Shown: positions 24,959-35,016, counted from the stretch's first letter. The stretch is DNA of 57,197 nt from JAKZSU01 sp047517485 (GCA_047517485.1 JAKZSU010000050.1:1-57197); one strand, 5' to 3'. Made by a program: numbers and translations. The notes: generated from the sequence alone by a model not told the origin.

Positions 24959-26740
24959 ATGAAACTCGCCTCGCTGCGCGACATATTCGGTATCGATCTC
25001 AGGACGCTGGCGCTGTTCCGGGTCCTGCTCGGCGGCTTTCTCATCCTCGATCTGGCGCTCCGCGCGCGCGATATCAACGCGCATTACACCGATTTCGGCA
25101 TCATGCCGCGCGGTGTATTGATCCCCTATCTGTCGCCGGGCTCGTTCTCGCTTCACATGTTGAACGGCACGGCGGCGTTCCAAGTCGCGCTGTTCGTGCT
25201 CGCCGGGATTTTCGCGTTGATGCTGATCGCCGGGTGGCGGACACGCCTCGCCACCTTCGCGAGTTGGGTGCTTTTGCTCTCGCTGCAGAATCGCAACACC
25301 CAGATCCTGTCCGGCGAGGACAATCTGGTCATGCTGTTGCTGTTCTGGGCCCTGTTCCTGCCGCTGGGGGCGCGATACTCGGTCGACTCAGCGCTCGACA
25401 AGACCAGTTCGGCGGTGGCCAACGGGTATCTCTCGGTCGCCACCTTTGCCCTGCTGATCCAGGGCATGTCGGTGTATTTCTTCAGCGCGTTGCTGAAATC
25501 GGACGCGATGTGGATCCCCGACGGCACCGCGGTCTATTACGCGCTTCACCTCGACTATCTGGTCACCCCGTTCGGGTTGTGGTTCCGCCAGTTCGAATCC
25601 CTGTTGCCCGGCCTGACCTACGGTGTTTGGGCTTTGGAGTTGATCGGCCCGATTCTGATCTTTTCGCCGCTCCTCCAACGACCGCTGCGCGCCGCGATCA
25701 TGGCCGCCTTCATCGCCTTCCATATCGGCCTGTTCCTGTGTCTCGAGATCGGCATTTTCCCGCTGATCTCGATCATCATGAACCTGACCTTCATGCGCGG
25801 CTGGATGTGGGCTCGCCTGGCCAAGGCGTTGCGACGCGACGCGCAAGACAGCTTGGCGATCTGGTACGATCGGGACTGCGACTTCTGCCTCAAGACCGGC
25901 CGGCTGCTGCGAACCTTCCTGTTTCTCGACCGCGTACCGTTGGCGCCGGCGCAGGACGATCCCCGCATCGGCGCGCTGTTGTCGGCGCACAACAGCTGGG
26001 TGGTCACCAGCGGTGACGGCGCTACCCTCAAATGGGACGCGTTGTGCCGCGTCGTCGCCGCGTCGCCGGTGTTCTGGCCGCTGGCGACCGTGCTGTCGTG
26101 GCGCCCGTTGGCGGCGTTCGGCGATCGCGTCTACGCCTGGGTCGCCGACAACCGGCCGCGCCTGGCGGCGGTTAGCGATCGGTTTCTCCCCTGGCGATCC
26201 CGGCGCATCCGACCGACCATCGTCGGCAGCCTGCTCGCCACCGCGTTTCTCGCCTTCATCACGGTGCAAAACGTCTCGACCGTGCCGGCCACCGCGTTCC
26301 GCTTGCCCAAGACGTTCACCGTCGTCCGCCAGTACTTCGGCCTCTATCAATACTGGACCATGTTCGCGCCGCACCCCGACGTCGTCAGCCCGTGGCCGAT
26401 CATCGAGGGTACGCTCAAGGACGGCACCATCGTCGATGTCTTCAACCGCAAACCCGGCGCGCCGAGCTTCGCCAGGCCCGAAATCGTCTCGGCGGTCTAT
26501 GCTAACTATCGCTGGCGCAAGTACCTGTCGAATCTCGAGGACCAAACCACTCCCACCCGAAAACAACTCCTGGCGATCAATTATTCGAAATACCTCTGCC
26601 GCCTGTGGAACACCGACACCCCACGCCAACACCGGCTGCGGATCCTGACGATCACTTTCAACGTCGAGGAAACCCCGCCGCCCGGGGAGACTAGGCACGT
26701 CGAGACTCGCGATGTCTGGACCCACGATTGCTTCAAATAA
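24959..26740 (+). CDS. HTTM (VKGC-like) membrane protein fused to a DCC thiol-oxidoreductase domain
   Basis: 593 residues from the ATG at 24959, 5 bases after glpK; the frame is open further upstream only through glpK. Residues 1-290 are an HTTM/vitamin-K-carboxylase-like membrane domain with several helices and the typical LQNRNTQILSGEDNLV segment. Residues 299-410 are a DCC (DUF393) domain with IWYDRDCDFC, the CxxC at 307-310. A further membrane helix near 420-440 precedes a C-terminal region (QYFGLYQYWTMFAPHPDV) also typical of HTTM proteins. Its catalytic activity is unknown. The last gene of the directon. Confidence 0.8.
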   Translation: MKLASLRDIFGIDLRTLALFRVLLGGFLILDLALRARDINAHYTDFGIMPRGVLIPYLSPGSFSLHMLNGTAAFQVALFVLAGIFALMLIAGWRTRLATFASWVLLLSLQNRNTQILSGEDNLVMLLLFWALFLPLGARYSVDSALDKTSSAVANGYLSVATFALLIQGMSVYFFSALLKSDAMWIPDGTAVYYALHLDYLVTPFGLWFRQFESLLPGLTYGVWALELIGPILIFSPLLQRPLRAAIMAAFIAFHIGLFLCLEIGIFPLISIIMNLTFMRGWMWARLAKALRRDAQDSLAIWYDRDCDFCLKTGRLLRTFLFLDRVPLAPAQDDPRIGALLSAHNSWVVTSGDGATLKWDALCRVVAASPVFWPLATVLSWRPLAAFGDRVYAWVADNRPRLAAVSDRFLPWRSRRIRPTIVGSLLATAFLAFITVQNVSTVPATAFRLPKTFTVVRQYFGLYQYWTMFAPHPDVVSPWPIIEGTLKDGTIVDVFNRKPGAPSFARPEIVSAVYANYRWRKYLSNLEDQTTPTRKQLLAINYSKYLCRLWNTDTPRQHRLRILTITFNVEETPPPGETRHVETRDVWTHDCFK

Positions 26741-26754
26741 ACACCGAAGCGGTG

Positions 26755-26841
26755 TGGTGCCCCCAGTCGGACTCGAACCGACACTCTGTTGCCAGAACTG
26801 GATTTTGAATCCAGCGCGTCTACCAATTCCGCCACAGGGGC
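26755..26841 (-). tRNA. tRNA-Leu (anticodon CAA)
   Basis: Read on the minus strand, the sequence starts GCCCCTGTGGCGGAATTGG, has the D-loop TGGTAGACGC, an anticodon stem CTGGA/TCCAG around loop TTCAAAA (anticodon CAA), a class II variable arm typical of leucine tRNAs, the T-loop GGTTCGAGTCC, and ends with an encoded CCA at 26755-26757. 87 bases including CCA. Confidence 0.96.
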
Positions 26842-26981
26842 CCGTGGTCGCGCGGCGGTGACTTGACCGGCGCGGTTTAGCGGCTCGGATCATAGTCGCC
26901 GGCGCTCGCGGGTCAACCGGTTCCCTTCGGCGCGCGAGTCCTCTAAACAGCATCCGCAATCAGGGCTACACGGAGGGATCC

Positions 26982-27923
26982 ATGCCGGTGCACCCACACT
27001 GCCAGGCGGTGCTCGATGCCGCGGCCGCGGGCGGGACCGCGTTCGACACGCGCGATCCGATCGAGGCGCGGGCGCGGTACGAGGCCGGAACCGCCGCCTT
27101 CGCGCCGCCGACCCCGGCGCTCGATCATGTCGTCGAGGACATGCTCGACGGCCCGGCGGGGCCGTTGCCGATCCGGGTTTACCGGCCCCGGACCGACACG
27201 GTCGGCGCCCTGCCGGTCACCGTGTTTTTCCATGGCGGCGGTTGGGTTTTTGGCAGTATCGCCAGTCATGATCACATGGCACGCCAGCTCGCTCACGGCA
27301 GCGGCTCGCTGGTGATCTCGGTCGACTATCGCCTGGCGCCGGAACATCCCTTCCCGGCCGCCTATGACGACTGCCTGGCGGCGACCCGCCATTCGCTCGG
27401 ACACGCAGGCGACTTGGGCGGCGATCCGACGCGGCTCGGGGTCGCCGGCGACAGTGCCGGCGGCAATCTGGCGGCGGCGGTCTGCCTCGGCTTACGCGAC
27501 GCGGGCGGGCCCCAGCCGGTGTTTCAGCTGTTGATCTATCCGGCGGTCGATCTCGCCTGCGAAAGTCCGTCGCACACGGAACTCGGCGAGGGCTATCTGC
27601 TCACCGCCCAAGGCATTGATTCTTGCGTCTCGGCCTATCTCGGCGCCGATCGCGCCGCCGTCGGCGACTGGCGCGCCTCGCCGCTTAAAGCGCCCAGCTT
27701 GGCCTCCCTCCCGCCGGCGCTGGTGCAGACCGCCGAATTCGACCCGCTCAAGGACGAGGGCCGCGCCTATGCCGAGGCGCTGGAGCGTGCCGGGGTCGCG
27801 GTGACCCATACGCCCTACGCCGGGATGATCCACGGATTCGCCCGCATGGGCGCGCCGGTCAATACCGCCGGCGCGGCGCTCGACGAAGGCGCGGCGGCGC
27901 TGAAACGCGCGTTCAACACTTGA
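26982..27923 (+). CDS. Alpha/beta hydrolase, hormone-sensitive-lipase (HSL) family esterase
   Basis: 313 residues. Oxyanion-hole motif FHGGGWVFG, nucleophile elbow GDSAGGN, catalytic Asp near VQTAEFDPLKDEG and His in GMIHGFARM. HSL-family enzymes hydrolyse short-chain esters or carboxylic-ester drugs; the natural substrate is unknown. A good ribosome site (GGAGGGATCC) precedes the ATG. Single gene between tRNA-Leu and htpG. No signal peptide, so cytoplasmic. Confidence 0.88.
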   Translation: MPVHPHCQAVLDAAAAGGTAFDTRDPIEARARYEAGTAAFAPPTPALDHVVEDMLDGPAGPLPIRVYRPRTDTVGALPVTVFFHGGGWVFGSIASHDHMARQLAHGSGSLVISVDYRLAPEHPFPAAYDDCLAATRHSLGHAGDLGGDPTRLGVAGDSAGGNLAAAVCLGLRDAGGPQPVFQLLIYPAVDLACESPSHTELGEGYLLTAQGIDSCVSAYLGADRAAVGDWRASPLKAPSLASLPPALVQTAEFDPLKDEGRAYAEALERAGVAVTHTPYAGMIHGFARMGAPVNTAGAALDEGAAALKRAFNT

Positions 27924-27986
27924 ATCGCGGGCCTGCGCTCCACACATCTCGCGCGGGCCAAAGATATTCAGGGGATCAATCCAGCG

Positions 27987-29900
27987 ATGACGACAGACAC
28001 CGAAAACCAATCGACCGCCGCGCCGGCGCCGGAGACCAAACCGTTCCAGGCCGAGGTCAGCCGTCTGCTCGACCTGATGGTCAACGCGTTGTATACCAAC
28101 AAGGAGATCTTTCTCCGCGAATTGATTTCGAACGCGTCGGATGCGTGCGACAAATTGCGCTACGCGTCGATCACCCAACCCGATCTACTCGGCGACGACT
28201 CGACACTCAAGGTGACGATCTCGGTCAACGCCAAGAAGCGCACGATCACCGTCGCCGACAACGGCATCGGCATGAACCATGACGATCTGGTCGACAATCT
28301 CGGCACCATCGCACGCTCTGGGACGACCGCGTTTGTCGAACAGATGACCGGCGACGAGACCAAGGACATGGGCCTGATCGGCCAGTTCGGGGTCGGCTTC
28401 TATTCCTCTTTCATGGTCGCCGACAAGGTCACCGTCACCTCGACTCGCGCCGGCGAGGACACCGCGTGGCGCTGGACTTCCGAGGGCGCCGGCGAATACA
28501 CCATTGAGGCGACTGGTGAAGCGCATCGCGGCACCACGGTGGAACTGCATCTCAGGCGTGGGATGAACGAGTATCTCGAGGCGGCGCGGTTGCGGACGAT
28601 CGTCAAGACCTACTCCGACCATATCGCCCTGCCGATCGCGTTCATCGCCGACGATGGCGAGGCCGAGACCATCAACGAGGCCTCGGCGCTGTGGACCCGG
28701 CCGCGTAAGGATATCACCGACGAGCAATACACCGAGTTCTACCATCACGTCGCGCACGCCTTCGACGAGCCGTGGCTGACCCTGCACAACAAGGCGGAAG
28801 GGCGCATCGAGTACACCAATTTGCTCTACGTGCCCACGTCGGCGCCGTTCGATCTGTTCCATCCCGACCGCAAGCATGGGGTCAAGCTCTACGTCAAACG
28901 GGTGTTCATCACCGACGATTGCGAAGGGCTGGTGCCGCGCTGGCTGCGCTTCGTACGCGGCGTGGTCGACAGCGAGGATCTGCCGCTCAACATCAGCCGC
29001 GAGATGCTGCAACACAATCCGGTGCTGGCGCGGATCAAGACCGCGCTGGTCAAGCGGGTGCTCGGCGAGCTGGAGAAGAAAGCGAAGAAGGCGCCCGACG
29101 AATACGCCGCCTTCTGGGGCAATTTCGGCCAGGTCCTGAAGGAAGGCGTATTCGAGGACAGCGAGTATCGCGACCGCCTGCTCGGCCTGGTGCGCGCGCA
29201 TTCGACCGACGGCGACGGCTTGACCAGCCTCGCGGATTACGTCGCGCGGATGAAAGAGGGGCAGGAAGAGATTTTTTACATCACCGGCGAGGATGTCGCG
29301 CAATTGCGCACCAGCCCGCAAATTGAGGGGTTCGCGGCGCGCGATATCGAGGTTCTGCTGTTCGCCGACCCGGTCGACGAGTTCTGGCTCGGCTCGGTCC
29401 CGGCGTTCGACGACAAGCCGTTCAAGTCGGCGACCCGCGGCGGTATCGATCTATCGAAGATCGCCGGCGAAGCGGATAAGGATGACGACGAGACCAAGCC
29501 CGACGAGGTTCAAGGCGAAGGGGTCGGCGAATTGATCGTCGCGTTCAAGGAGGCGCTCGGCGACGCGGTCAAGGATGTGCAGATCTCCGACCGCTTGACC
29601 GACAGCGCGGTATGCCTAGTCGCCGAGGAAGGCGCGCTCGATATGCACCTCGAGCGGCTGTTGAAACAGCACCAGCAATTGGGCGCGGAGTCGCGGAAGA
29701 TCCTCGAAATCAATCCGAAAAATGCGCTGATCGCGGCGCTGGCCGTGCGCGCCGCCGACAGCCCGTCGGCGCCGGAGATCGCCGAGGCGGCGCGGCTTCT
29801 GCTCGATCAGGCGCGGATTATCGAAGGCGAGCCGGTGCCCGATCCGGCGGCGTTCGCGCGGCGGATGACCGACGCGATGGCGAGCGCGCTGAAAACCTAG
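27987..29900 (+). CDS. htpG: Molecular chaperone HtpG (Hsp90)
   Basis: 637 residues, full length. ATP-binding N-domain with NKEIFLRELISNASDACDK, ADNGIGMNHDDLV and GQFGVGFYSSFMV; middle domain with PLNISREMLQ and NEYLEAARLRTIVK; C-terminal dimerisation domain to residue 637. Homodimeric cytosolic chaperone for folding and stabilising clients under stress. GGGGATC lies about 10 bases before the ATG. No heat-shock promoter that I can defend is visible in the 63-base gap upstream. Confidence 0.96.
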   Translation: MTTDTENQSTAAPAPETKPFQAEVSRLLDLMVNALYTNKEIFLRELISNASDACDKLRYASITQPDLLGDDSTLKVTISVNAKKRTITVADNGIGMNHDDLVDNLGTIARSGTTAFVEQMTGDETKDMGLIGQFGVGFYSSFMVADKVTVTSTRAGEDTAWRWTSEGAGEYTIEATGEAHRGTTVELHLRRGMNEYLEAARLRTIVKTYSDHIALPIAFIADDGEAETINEASALWTRPRKDITDEQYTEFYHHVAHAFDEPWLTLHNKAEGRIEYTNLLYVPTSAPFDLFHPDRKHGVKLYVKRVFITDDCEGLVPRWLRFVRGVVDSEDLPLNISREMLQHNPVLARIKTALVKRVLGELEKKAKKAPDEYAAFWGNFGQVLKEGVFEDSEYRDRLLGLVRAHSTDGDGLTSLADYVARMKEGQEEIFYITGEDVAQLRTSPQIEGFAARDIEVLLFADPVDEFWLGSVPAFDDKPFKSATRGGIDLSKIAGEADKDDDETKPDEVQGEGVGELIVAFKEALGDAVKDVQISDRLTDSAVCLVAEEGALDMHLERLLKQHQQLGAESRKILEINPKNALIAALAVRAADSPSAPEIAEAARLLLDQARIIEGEPVPDPAAFARRMTDAMASALKT

Positions 29901-29909
29901 AGCGATTCG

Positions 29910-30647
29910 TTAGCCGCCGATGGCGGCGGTGGCGAACTTGGCGACCGCGATGATCGGCCCGTGATTGGCGGCCTGGACGATCACCGCGCAGCCGTCTTGG
30001 CCATGCGCCGCGATCATCGTGGCGCTATCGAGCAAGATCTGCGTCGATTCGCCATCCCATGTGCCAACCCGGTGAAGCTGGCGCACCACATTGAAATTGG
30101 TCATCGTGCGACCGCTGTTTTCGCCGCGCGCGACTTCGGTGTCGTGGCGGCTGTCGAACTGCGCCAGCCAGACATCGGCCAGCCCGTCATAAGCGGCGGC
30201 GCCGAGGCTGATGCGGAATCGTTCGCCGGACCGCGAGATCGCGATCGCCGGGCCTTGGCCGGTCGAGCGCGCCAATTCGGCGATCGCGCGCCGGACCTCG
30301 ACTTCGTCCGAGCCCACCACATGGGTCGCGCCGCCGATCACCATTTGCGGGGTGTAGACGTTGCGCTGACCCAGCGCCTCGGCATAGTGATACTGGCGCT
30401 TGGTGGTCTGTTCCGTCGCGAACGGATCTTCCCAACCGATGTAATCCCAATAGTTGACGTGAAACGACAGCACGATGACGTCGTCCTGTTCGCTCAACCG
30501 CCCGGCCAGCGCATCCGCCGGCGGGCACGACGAGCAGCCTTGCGAGGTGAACAGCTCGACCAGCACCGGCGCCGAGTCGCCGGCGGGCGCGGCGGTGGCC
30601 CAAATCGTCATCAGTATCGCGAATACCAGACCCAACGGCCGCTTCAT
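29910..30647 (-). CDS. Exported DUF1223 thioredoxin-like protein
   Basis: 245 residues from the ATG at 30647 (AAGGGG upstream), with a signal peptide ending ATAAPAGD. The domain starts VLVELFTSQGCSSCPPADAL, a thioredoxin-like fold with a CSSC pair, then VIVLSFHVNYWDYIGWEDPF and YTPQMVIGG, all typical of DUF1223. Exact activity unknown; probably a periplasmic thiol-redox or copper-handling protein. It follows acnA on the same strand (105 bases). I recall that this acnA-DUF1223 adjacency recurs in Alphaproteobacteria, often next to ccm genes, which here lie about 16 kb away. Confidence 0.85.
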   Translation of the reverse strand: MKRPLGLVFAILMTIWATAAPAGDSAPVLVELFTSQGCSSCPPADALAGRLSEQDDVIVLSFHVNYWDYIGWEDPFATEQTTKRQYHYAEALGQRNVYTPQMVIGGATHVVGSDEVEVRRAIAELARSTGQGPAIAISRSGERFRISLGAAAYDGLADVWLAQFDSRHDTEVARGENSGRTMTNFNVVRQLHRVGTWDGESTQILLDSATMIAAHGQDGCAVIVQAANHGPIIAVAKFATAAIGG

Positions 30648-30752
30648 GCAGAATAGCCCCTTATTTATCTTGAGCCAAAGTAAGCACGGCCGTGGCGAGC
30701 GGCCAATCACTTCTGATTGAAGGCCCGTGATCCGTTACGCGAATCCTATGAT

Positions 30753-33443
30753 CTATGCCGCCGCGAGCTGCCGCAACACATAATTCAAAATGCCGCCATG
30801 GCGGTAGTAATCGATCTCGTTTTCGGTATCGATTCGGCTCAATAGCGTGATGTCCACGACCCGACCATCGGCGCGGGTGATCTCGCAAGCGACATCCATC
30901 CGCGGCCGCAAATCGCTCGCCAGCCCGGTGATGGTGACGGTCTCGCTACCGTCGAGTCCCAGGGTCTTGCGCGTCGCGCCGCCGGTAAATTGCAGCGGCA
31001 TGACCCCCATGCCGACCAGGTTCGAGCGGTGAATTCGCTCGAAGCTCTCGACGATCACCGCGCGGACGCCGAGCAGCTTGGTCCCCTTGGCGGCCCAATC
31101 GCGCGACGATCCGGTGCCGTATTCCTTGCCGCCGAAGACCACCAACGGCGTTGCCGCCTCGGCGTAGTGCATCGCCGCCTCGAAAATCGACATCACCTCG
31201 CCGCCGGGCATCAGCTTGGTCCAGCCGCCCTCGGTCCCCGGCGCCATTTCGTTGCGCAGACGGATATTGGCGAAAGTGCCGCGCATCATCACTTCGTGGT
31301 TGCCGCGCCGCGAACCATAGGAATTGAAATCCTTGCGGCCGACCTGGAGCGAGCGCAGATAGCTGCCCGCCGGGCTGTCGGGCGCGATGCCGCCGGCGGG
31401 CGAAATATGATCGGTGGTGACCGAGTCGCCGAGTACCGCGAGAACGCGGGCGTCGACGATGTCGGTCACCGGATCGGGCTCGGCGGTGATGCCTTCGAAA
31501 TACGGCGGATTGCGGACATAGGTCGACATCGGCCAGTTATAGATCATGCCGGCGGGGGTCTCGATCGCCTGCCATTCCGCGTCGCCGGTAAAGGCATCGG
31601 CATATTCGGTGTCGAACATCTCCGACGTCACCGCGTTGCGCACCGTGTCCGCCACCTCGACGCTGCTCGGCCAAATGTCCTTGAGATACACCGGCGCCCC
31701 ATCGGCGCCGTCGCCGAGCGGGTCGGTGAGCGGATCGACCCGCATCGAGCCGGCGAGCGCGTAGGCGACCACCAGCGGCGGCGAGGCGAGATAATTCGCC
31801 CGCACCTTTTGATGCACCCGGCCCTCGAAATTGCGGTTTCCCGAGAGCACCGCGGAGACCACCAGGTCGCCGTCGTCGATGGCCTGGCCGATCGGCTCCG
31901 GCAGCGGGCCGGAATTGCCGATGCAGGTGGTGCAGCCATAGCCCACCAGATTGAACCCGAGCGCGTCGAGATCGTCGTCGAGCCCGGCCTTGGCGAGATA
32001 GTCGGTGACCACTTTCGAGCCCGGCGCGAGCGAGGTCTTGACCCACGGCTTGACCGTCAGACCCTTGGCGCGGGCGTTGCGCGCGAGCAGACCGGCGCCG
32101 ATCATCACCGACGGGTTCGAGGTATTGGTGCAACTGGTGATCGCGGCGATGGTCACCGCTCCGTCGGTTAGTTCGTAATCCGCGCCTTCGACGGCGGCGC
32201 TGTTGACCGCACCGGCTTCGCGTCCGAATTCCTCGGTGAGCGCGGTCTCGAAGCCCGCCTTCGCGGCGCTCAAGGCGATCCGGTCCTGCGGACGCTTGGG
32301 CCCGGCGATACTCGATTCGACCGCGCCCATGTCGAGCGTCATCGTGTCGGTGAATTCGGGATCGGGCGCGCTTTCATCGCGCCACATGCCTTGCGCCTTG
32401 GCGTAGGCCTCGACCAGGGCGCAGCGGTCCGCGGCGCGCCCGGTGAACGAAAGATACTCGATGGTCGCGCCGTCGATCGGGAAGAAGCCGCAGGTCGCGC
32501 CATATTCCGGCGCCATGTTGGCGATCGTCGCGCGATCGGCGAGCGCCAGCTGATCGAGCCCTGGGCCATAAAATTCAACGAACTTGCCGACCACGCCCTT
32601 GGCGCGCAGCATGTTGGTGACGGTGAGCACCAGATCGGTCGCCGTGGTGCCTTCGCGCAGGGCGCCGGTGAGTTTGAAGCCGACCACTTCCGGCACCAGC
32701 ATCGAGATCGGTTGGCCGAGCATCGCCGCTTCCGCCTCGATGCCGCCGACGCCCCAGCCCAAGACCGCCAAGCCGTTGACCATGGTGGTGTGGCTATCGG
32801 TGCCGACCAGCGTATCGGGATAGGCGACGTCGCGGCCGTCCGCGCCTTCCGAGACCCACACGGTCTGCGCCAAATGCTCGAGATTGACCTGATGACAAAT
32901 GCCGGTGCCCGGCGGCACCACGCGGAAATTGTCGAACGCCCCCTGCCCCCAGCGGAGAAACGCATAGCGCTCGCGGTTGCGCTCCATCTCGATGCGCACA
33001 TTGTCGGCCAGGGCCGCGCCGCTGCCGAAGCTGTCGACCTGGACCGAATGATCGATCACCAGATCGGCGGGCACCAGCGGATTGATCCGCTTGGGATCGC
33101 CGCCCAACGCCGCCATGGCATCGCGCATCGCCGCCAGATCGACGACCGCGGGCACACCGGTGAAATCCTGCATCAGCACCCGCGCCGGGCGATAGGCGAT
33201 CTCGCGCTCGATGCGGCGTTCCGCCAGCCACCCGGCAAGCGCCTTGACGTCGTCGACGCTAACCGAGGTGCCGTCCTCGAAGCGCAACAGGTTCTCGAGC
33301 AGAACCTTGAGCGAATACGGCAGTCGGGCAACATCGCCGATCCCGGCCTCGACCGCGGCGGGAAGGCTGAAATAATCATAGTCGCGTCCGCCAACACTTA
33401 GCGTGCGACGAACATTCAAGCTGTCATGGCCAACACGGGACAC
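30753..33443 (-). CDS. acnA: Aconitate hydratase A (aconitase)
   Basis: 896 residues from the GTG at 33443, with AGGAG 7 bases upstream; a start at 33491 would add a non-homologous leader. Interconverts citrate and isocitrate in the TCA cycle via a [4Fe-4S] cluster. Cluster cysteines lie in AITSCTNTSNPSVMIGAG and GYGCTTCIGNSGPLP. Other family segments: NFRVVPPGTGICHQVNLEH, VGTDSHTTMVNGLAVLGWG and YGTGSSRDWAAKGT. Length matches AcnA. Upstream 33444-33566 shows nothing but spacer. Confidence 0.96.
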   Translation of the reverse strand: MSRVGHDSLNVRRTLSVGGRDYDYFSLPAAVEAGIGDVARLPYSLKVLLENLLRFEDGTSVSVDDVKALAGWLAERRIEREIAYRPARVLMQDFTGVPAVVDLAAMRDAMAALGGDPKRINPLVPADLVIDHSVQVDSFGSGAALADNVRIEMERNRERYAFLRWGQGAFDNFRVVPPGTGICHQVNLEHLAQTVWVSEGADGRDVAYPDTLVGTDSHTTMVNGLAVLGWGVGGIEAEAAMLGQPISMLVPEVVGFKLTGALREGTTATDLVLTVTNMLRAKGVVGKFVEFYGPGLDQLALADRATIANMAPEYGATCGFFPIDGATIEYLSFTGRAADRCALVEAYAKAQGMWRDESAPDPEFTDTMTLDMGAVESSIAGPKRPQDRIALSAAKAGFETALTEEFGREAGAVNSAAVEGADYELTDGAVTIAAITSCTNTSNPSVMIGAGLLARNARAKGLTVKPWVKTSLAPGSKVVTDYLAKAGLDDDLDALGFNLVGYGCTTCIGNSGPLPEPIGQAIDDGDLVVSAVLSGNRNFEGRVHQKVRANYLASPPLVVAYALAGSMRVDPLTDPLGDGADGAPVYLKDIWPSSVEVADTVRNAVTSEMFDTEYADAFTGDAEWQAIETPAGMIYNWPMSTYVRNPPYFEGITAEPDPVTDIVDARVLAVLGDSVTTDHISPAGGIAPDSPAGSYLRSLQVGRKDFNSYGSRRGNHEVMMRGTFANIRLRNEMAPGTEGGWTKLMPGGEVMSIFEAAMHYAEAATPLVVFGGKEYGTGSSRDWAAKGTKLLGVRAVIVESFERIHRSNLVGMGVMPLQFTGGATRKTLGLDGSETVTITGLASDLRPRMDVACEITRADGRVVDITLLSRIDTENEIDYYRHGGILNYVLRQLAAA

Positions 33444-33566
33444 GGGCAATCTCCTAGCATACGGTACACATGCGGAAGCCCCCTCCCGCACCCTAGTGGA
33501 AGTAGCACCGCACCCGGCTCAAGTCGAGGGGTGGGGGGCGTTTATCGGAGCGGCGGAACCGCCTCC

Positions 33567-34106
33567 CTAATACTTCCCCAGCGTGATCTTCGTTGTCTGG
33601 AGCACGGTATAGCGGCCGTCGGTCGCCACCTGCACCATTTGCACCGTCGCGGTGTACTTGTTGCCGATGCCGCCGGAGCATGGCGGGAGATACGCGGTGC
33701 CCGGGCTGTAGGCGGCGGACTTTGCCTTATGCGCCTTGACCATGATGACGTCGTCGGGAAGCTCGGTGGTCTCGCCGGCGATCGAGGGAATCCAGATCGG
33801 CCGTTCGGGGGTGATCATGAACAGGATGATTCCGTGGCCGCCCTTATCCATCGGGATATAGGATTCGTCGTTGAAGGCGACGACGATGCCGTTGGCCATA
33901 TCGGGGACGTCGTCGATGATCAGCGCGGGAGTCGCGCCGGAGCCGTCGAATTTCGAGCACCATTGCCCTTCGGGGATTGTGTCGCCGGTCCAGGCCTCGT
34001 CGGCGAAGCGCACTTTCATCTTGGCCTCGGCCGCGGGGGCGCCGGTGACGAGAAGCGCAAGCGCCGCGACAGCAACGGCGAAAAGTGAAAGTCTTGAACC
34101 GGTCAT
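33567..34106 (-). CDS. Exported protein with PEBP/YbhB-like features
   Basis: 179 residues; signal peptide to about residue 27 (GAPAAEAK). The mature part reads like a phosphatidylethanolamine-binding-protein fold: GATPALIIDDVPDMANGIVV, GGHGIILFMIT and LPPCSGGIGNKYTATVQM, parallel to the P.L....P......D.....H.......PP...G.H.Y pattern. The match is from motif spacing only. Two cysteines (QWCSKF, PPCSGG) could pair. It is 18 bases downstream of the hydrolase gene on the same strand, so the two are probably cotranscribed. Confidence 0.6.
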   Translation of the reverse strand: MTGSRLSLFAVAVAALALLVTGAPAAEAKMKVRFADEAWTGDTIPEGQWCSKFDGSGATPALIIDDVPDMANGIVVAFNDESYIPMDKGGHGIILFMITPERPIWIPSIAGETTELPDDVIMVKAHKAKSAAYSPGTAYLPPCSGGIGNKYTATVQMVQVATDGRYTVLQTTKITLGKY

Positions 34107-34124
34107 GGTACGTGTCCCTTGAAA

Positions 34125-34952
34125 TTAGTCGTTGGCGGGCCGGGGCCCAAATACGGCACCAATGAAACCGATCATCGCCTCGGATACAAGGTCGGTGGCT
34201 TCGGCATGGGGCGCGTGACCGCAGTCGGGCAGGAGCATGGTTTCGACCGGCCCGCTGACCGCGGCGCGGATCATGTCGAGCTGCGCCGGCGTGCCATAGG
34301 CATCATCCTCGCCTTGGAAGGCGAGCACTGGGCAGGTGATCGCGCGGAGATAGCCCTCGATATGAAACGCCTCGAAGTCCGGGTTCAGCCAGGCGTTGGC
34401 CCAGCCGTAGAAGGCGCTGTCGACGGTGTCTTTATGATACCGCGCGAGCTTGTCGCGCAAGTCGCCGACGCGATAGGCGGCGACCGCGTCCTCAATACTG
34501 GTAATCGATTCGGGTTCGACGAAAACATGCGCAGCCTCGGTGACCACCCCGCGAATCCGCGTATCCAAGGTCGCCGCCGCGAGCAGCGCGATCGATCCGC
34601 CATCGGAATGACCGACGAGGATGGCATCGCGCACCCCGGTTTGATCGAGCACCGCCGGCAGCACGTCGCGCGCCTCGACATGCATGAAATCCGGATCGCG
34701 CTCGTAGGGCGGCGCCAGCGGCTCGGACCCGCCATAGCCGTAGCGGTCATAGACCAGCGCCCCGCAGCGGCACGCCGCGGCCAGGGATTGCGGAAAATCC
34801 TTCCATTGTCCGACGCTGCCCAACCCTTCATGCAGGAAGACCAGGGTCGGCGCGTCCTCGGCCGGCGGGCCGAGCCACACCGAGTATAGCCGGCGGCCAC
34901 CGGCCACCAGCTCGAGCGATCGTGGCTCGACCGCGCCACTCTTATTCGCCAT
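34125..34952 (-). CDS. Alpha/beta hydrolase
   Basis: 275 residues. Core motifs: LVFLHEGLGSVGQWKDFP (oxyanion region), YDRYGYGGS, nucleophile elbow VGHSDGGSIA, acid region FQGEDDAYG, and His in LPDCGHAPHAEA. These place it in the proline-iminopeptidase/epoxide-hydrolase-like branch; the substrate is unknown. GGAGGGAG precedes the ATG. First gene of a probable two-gene unit with the PEBP-like gene. Confidence 0.85.
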   Translation of the reverse strand: MANKSGAVEPRSLELVAGGRRLYSVWLGPPAEDAPTLVFLHEGLGSVGQWKDFPQSLAAACRCGALVYDRYGYGGSEPLAPPYERDPDFMHVEARDVLPAVLDQTGVRDAILVGHSDGGSIALLAAATLDTRIRGVVTEAAHVFVEPESITSIEDAVAAYRVGDLRDKLARYHKDTVDSAFYGWANAWLNPDFEAFHIEGYLRAITCPVLAFQGEDDAYGTPAQLDMIRAAVSGPVETMLLPDCGHAPHAEATDLVSEAMIGFIGAVFGPRPAND

Positions 34953-35016
34953 CCACCGTCTCCCTCCAGACGGGGCGTAGTTTAGAGCGGATCATGTCTA
35001 GAGTCTGTTTCGGCTA

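Noticed and set aside
34983..35002. TAGAGC words near 29899, 34983 and 45234 as further copies of the palindromic repeat
   Set aside because: Only the first six or seven bases match; neither the CGGTTTGA end nor an inverted partner is present.
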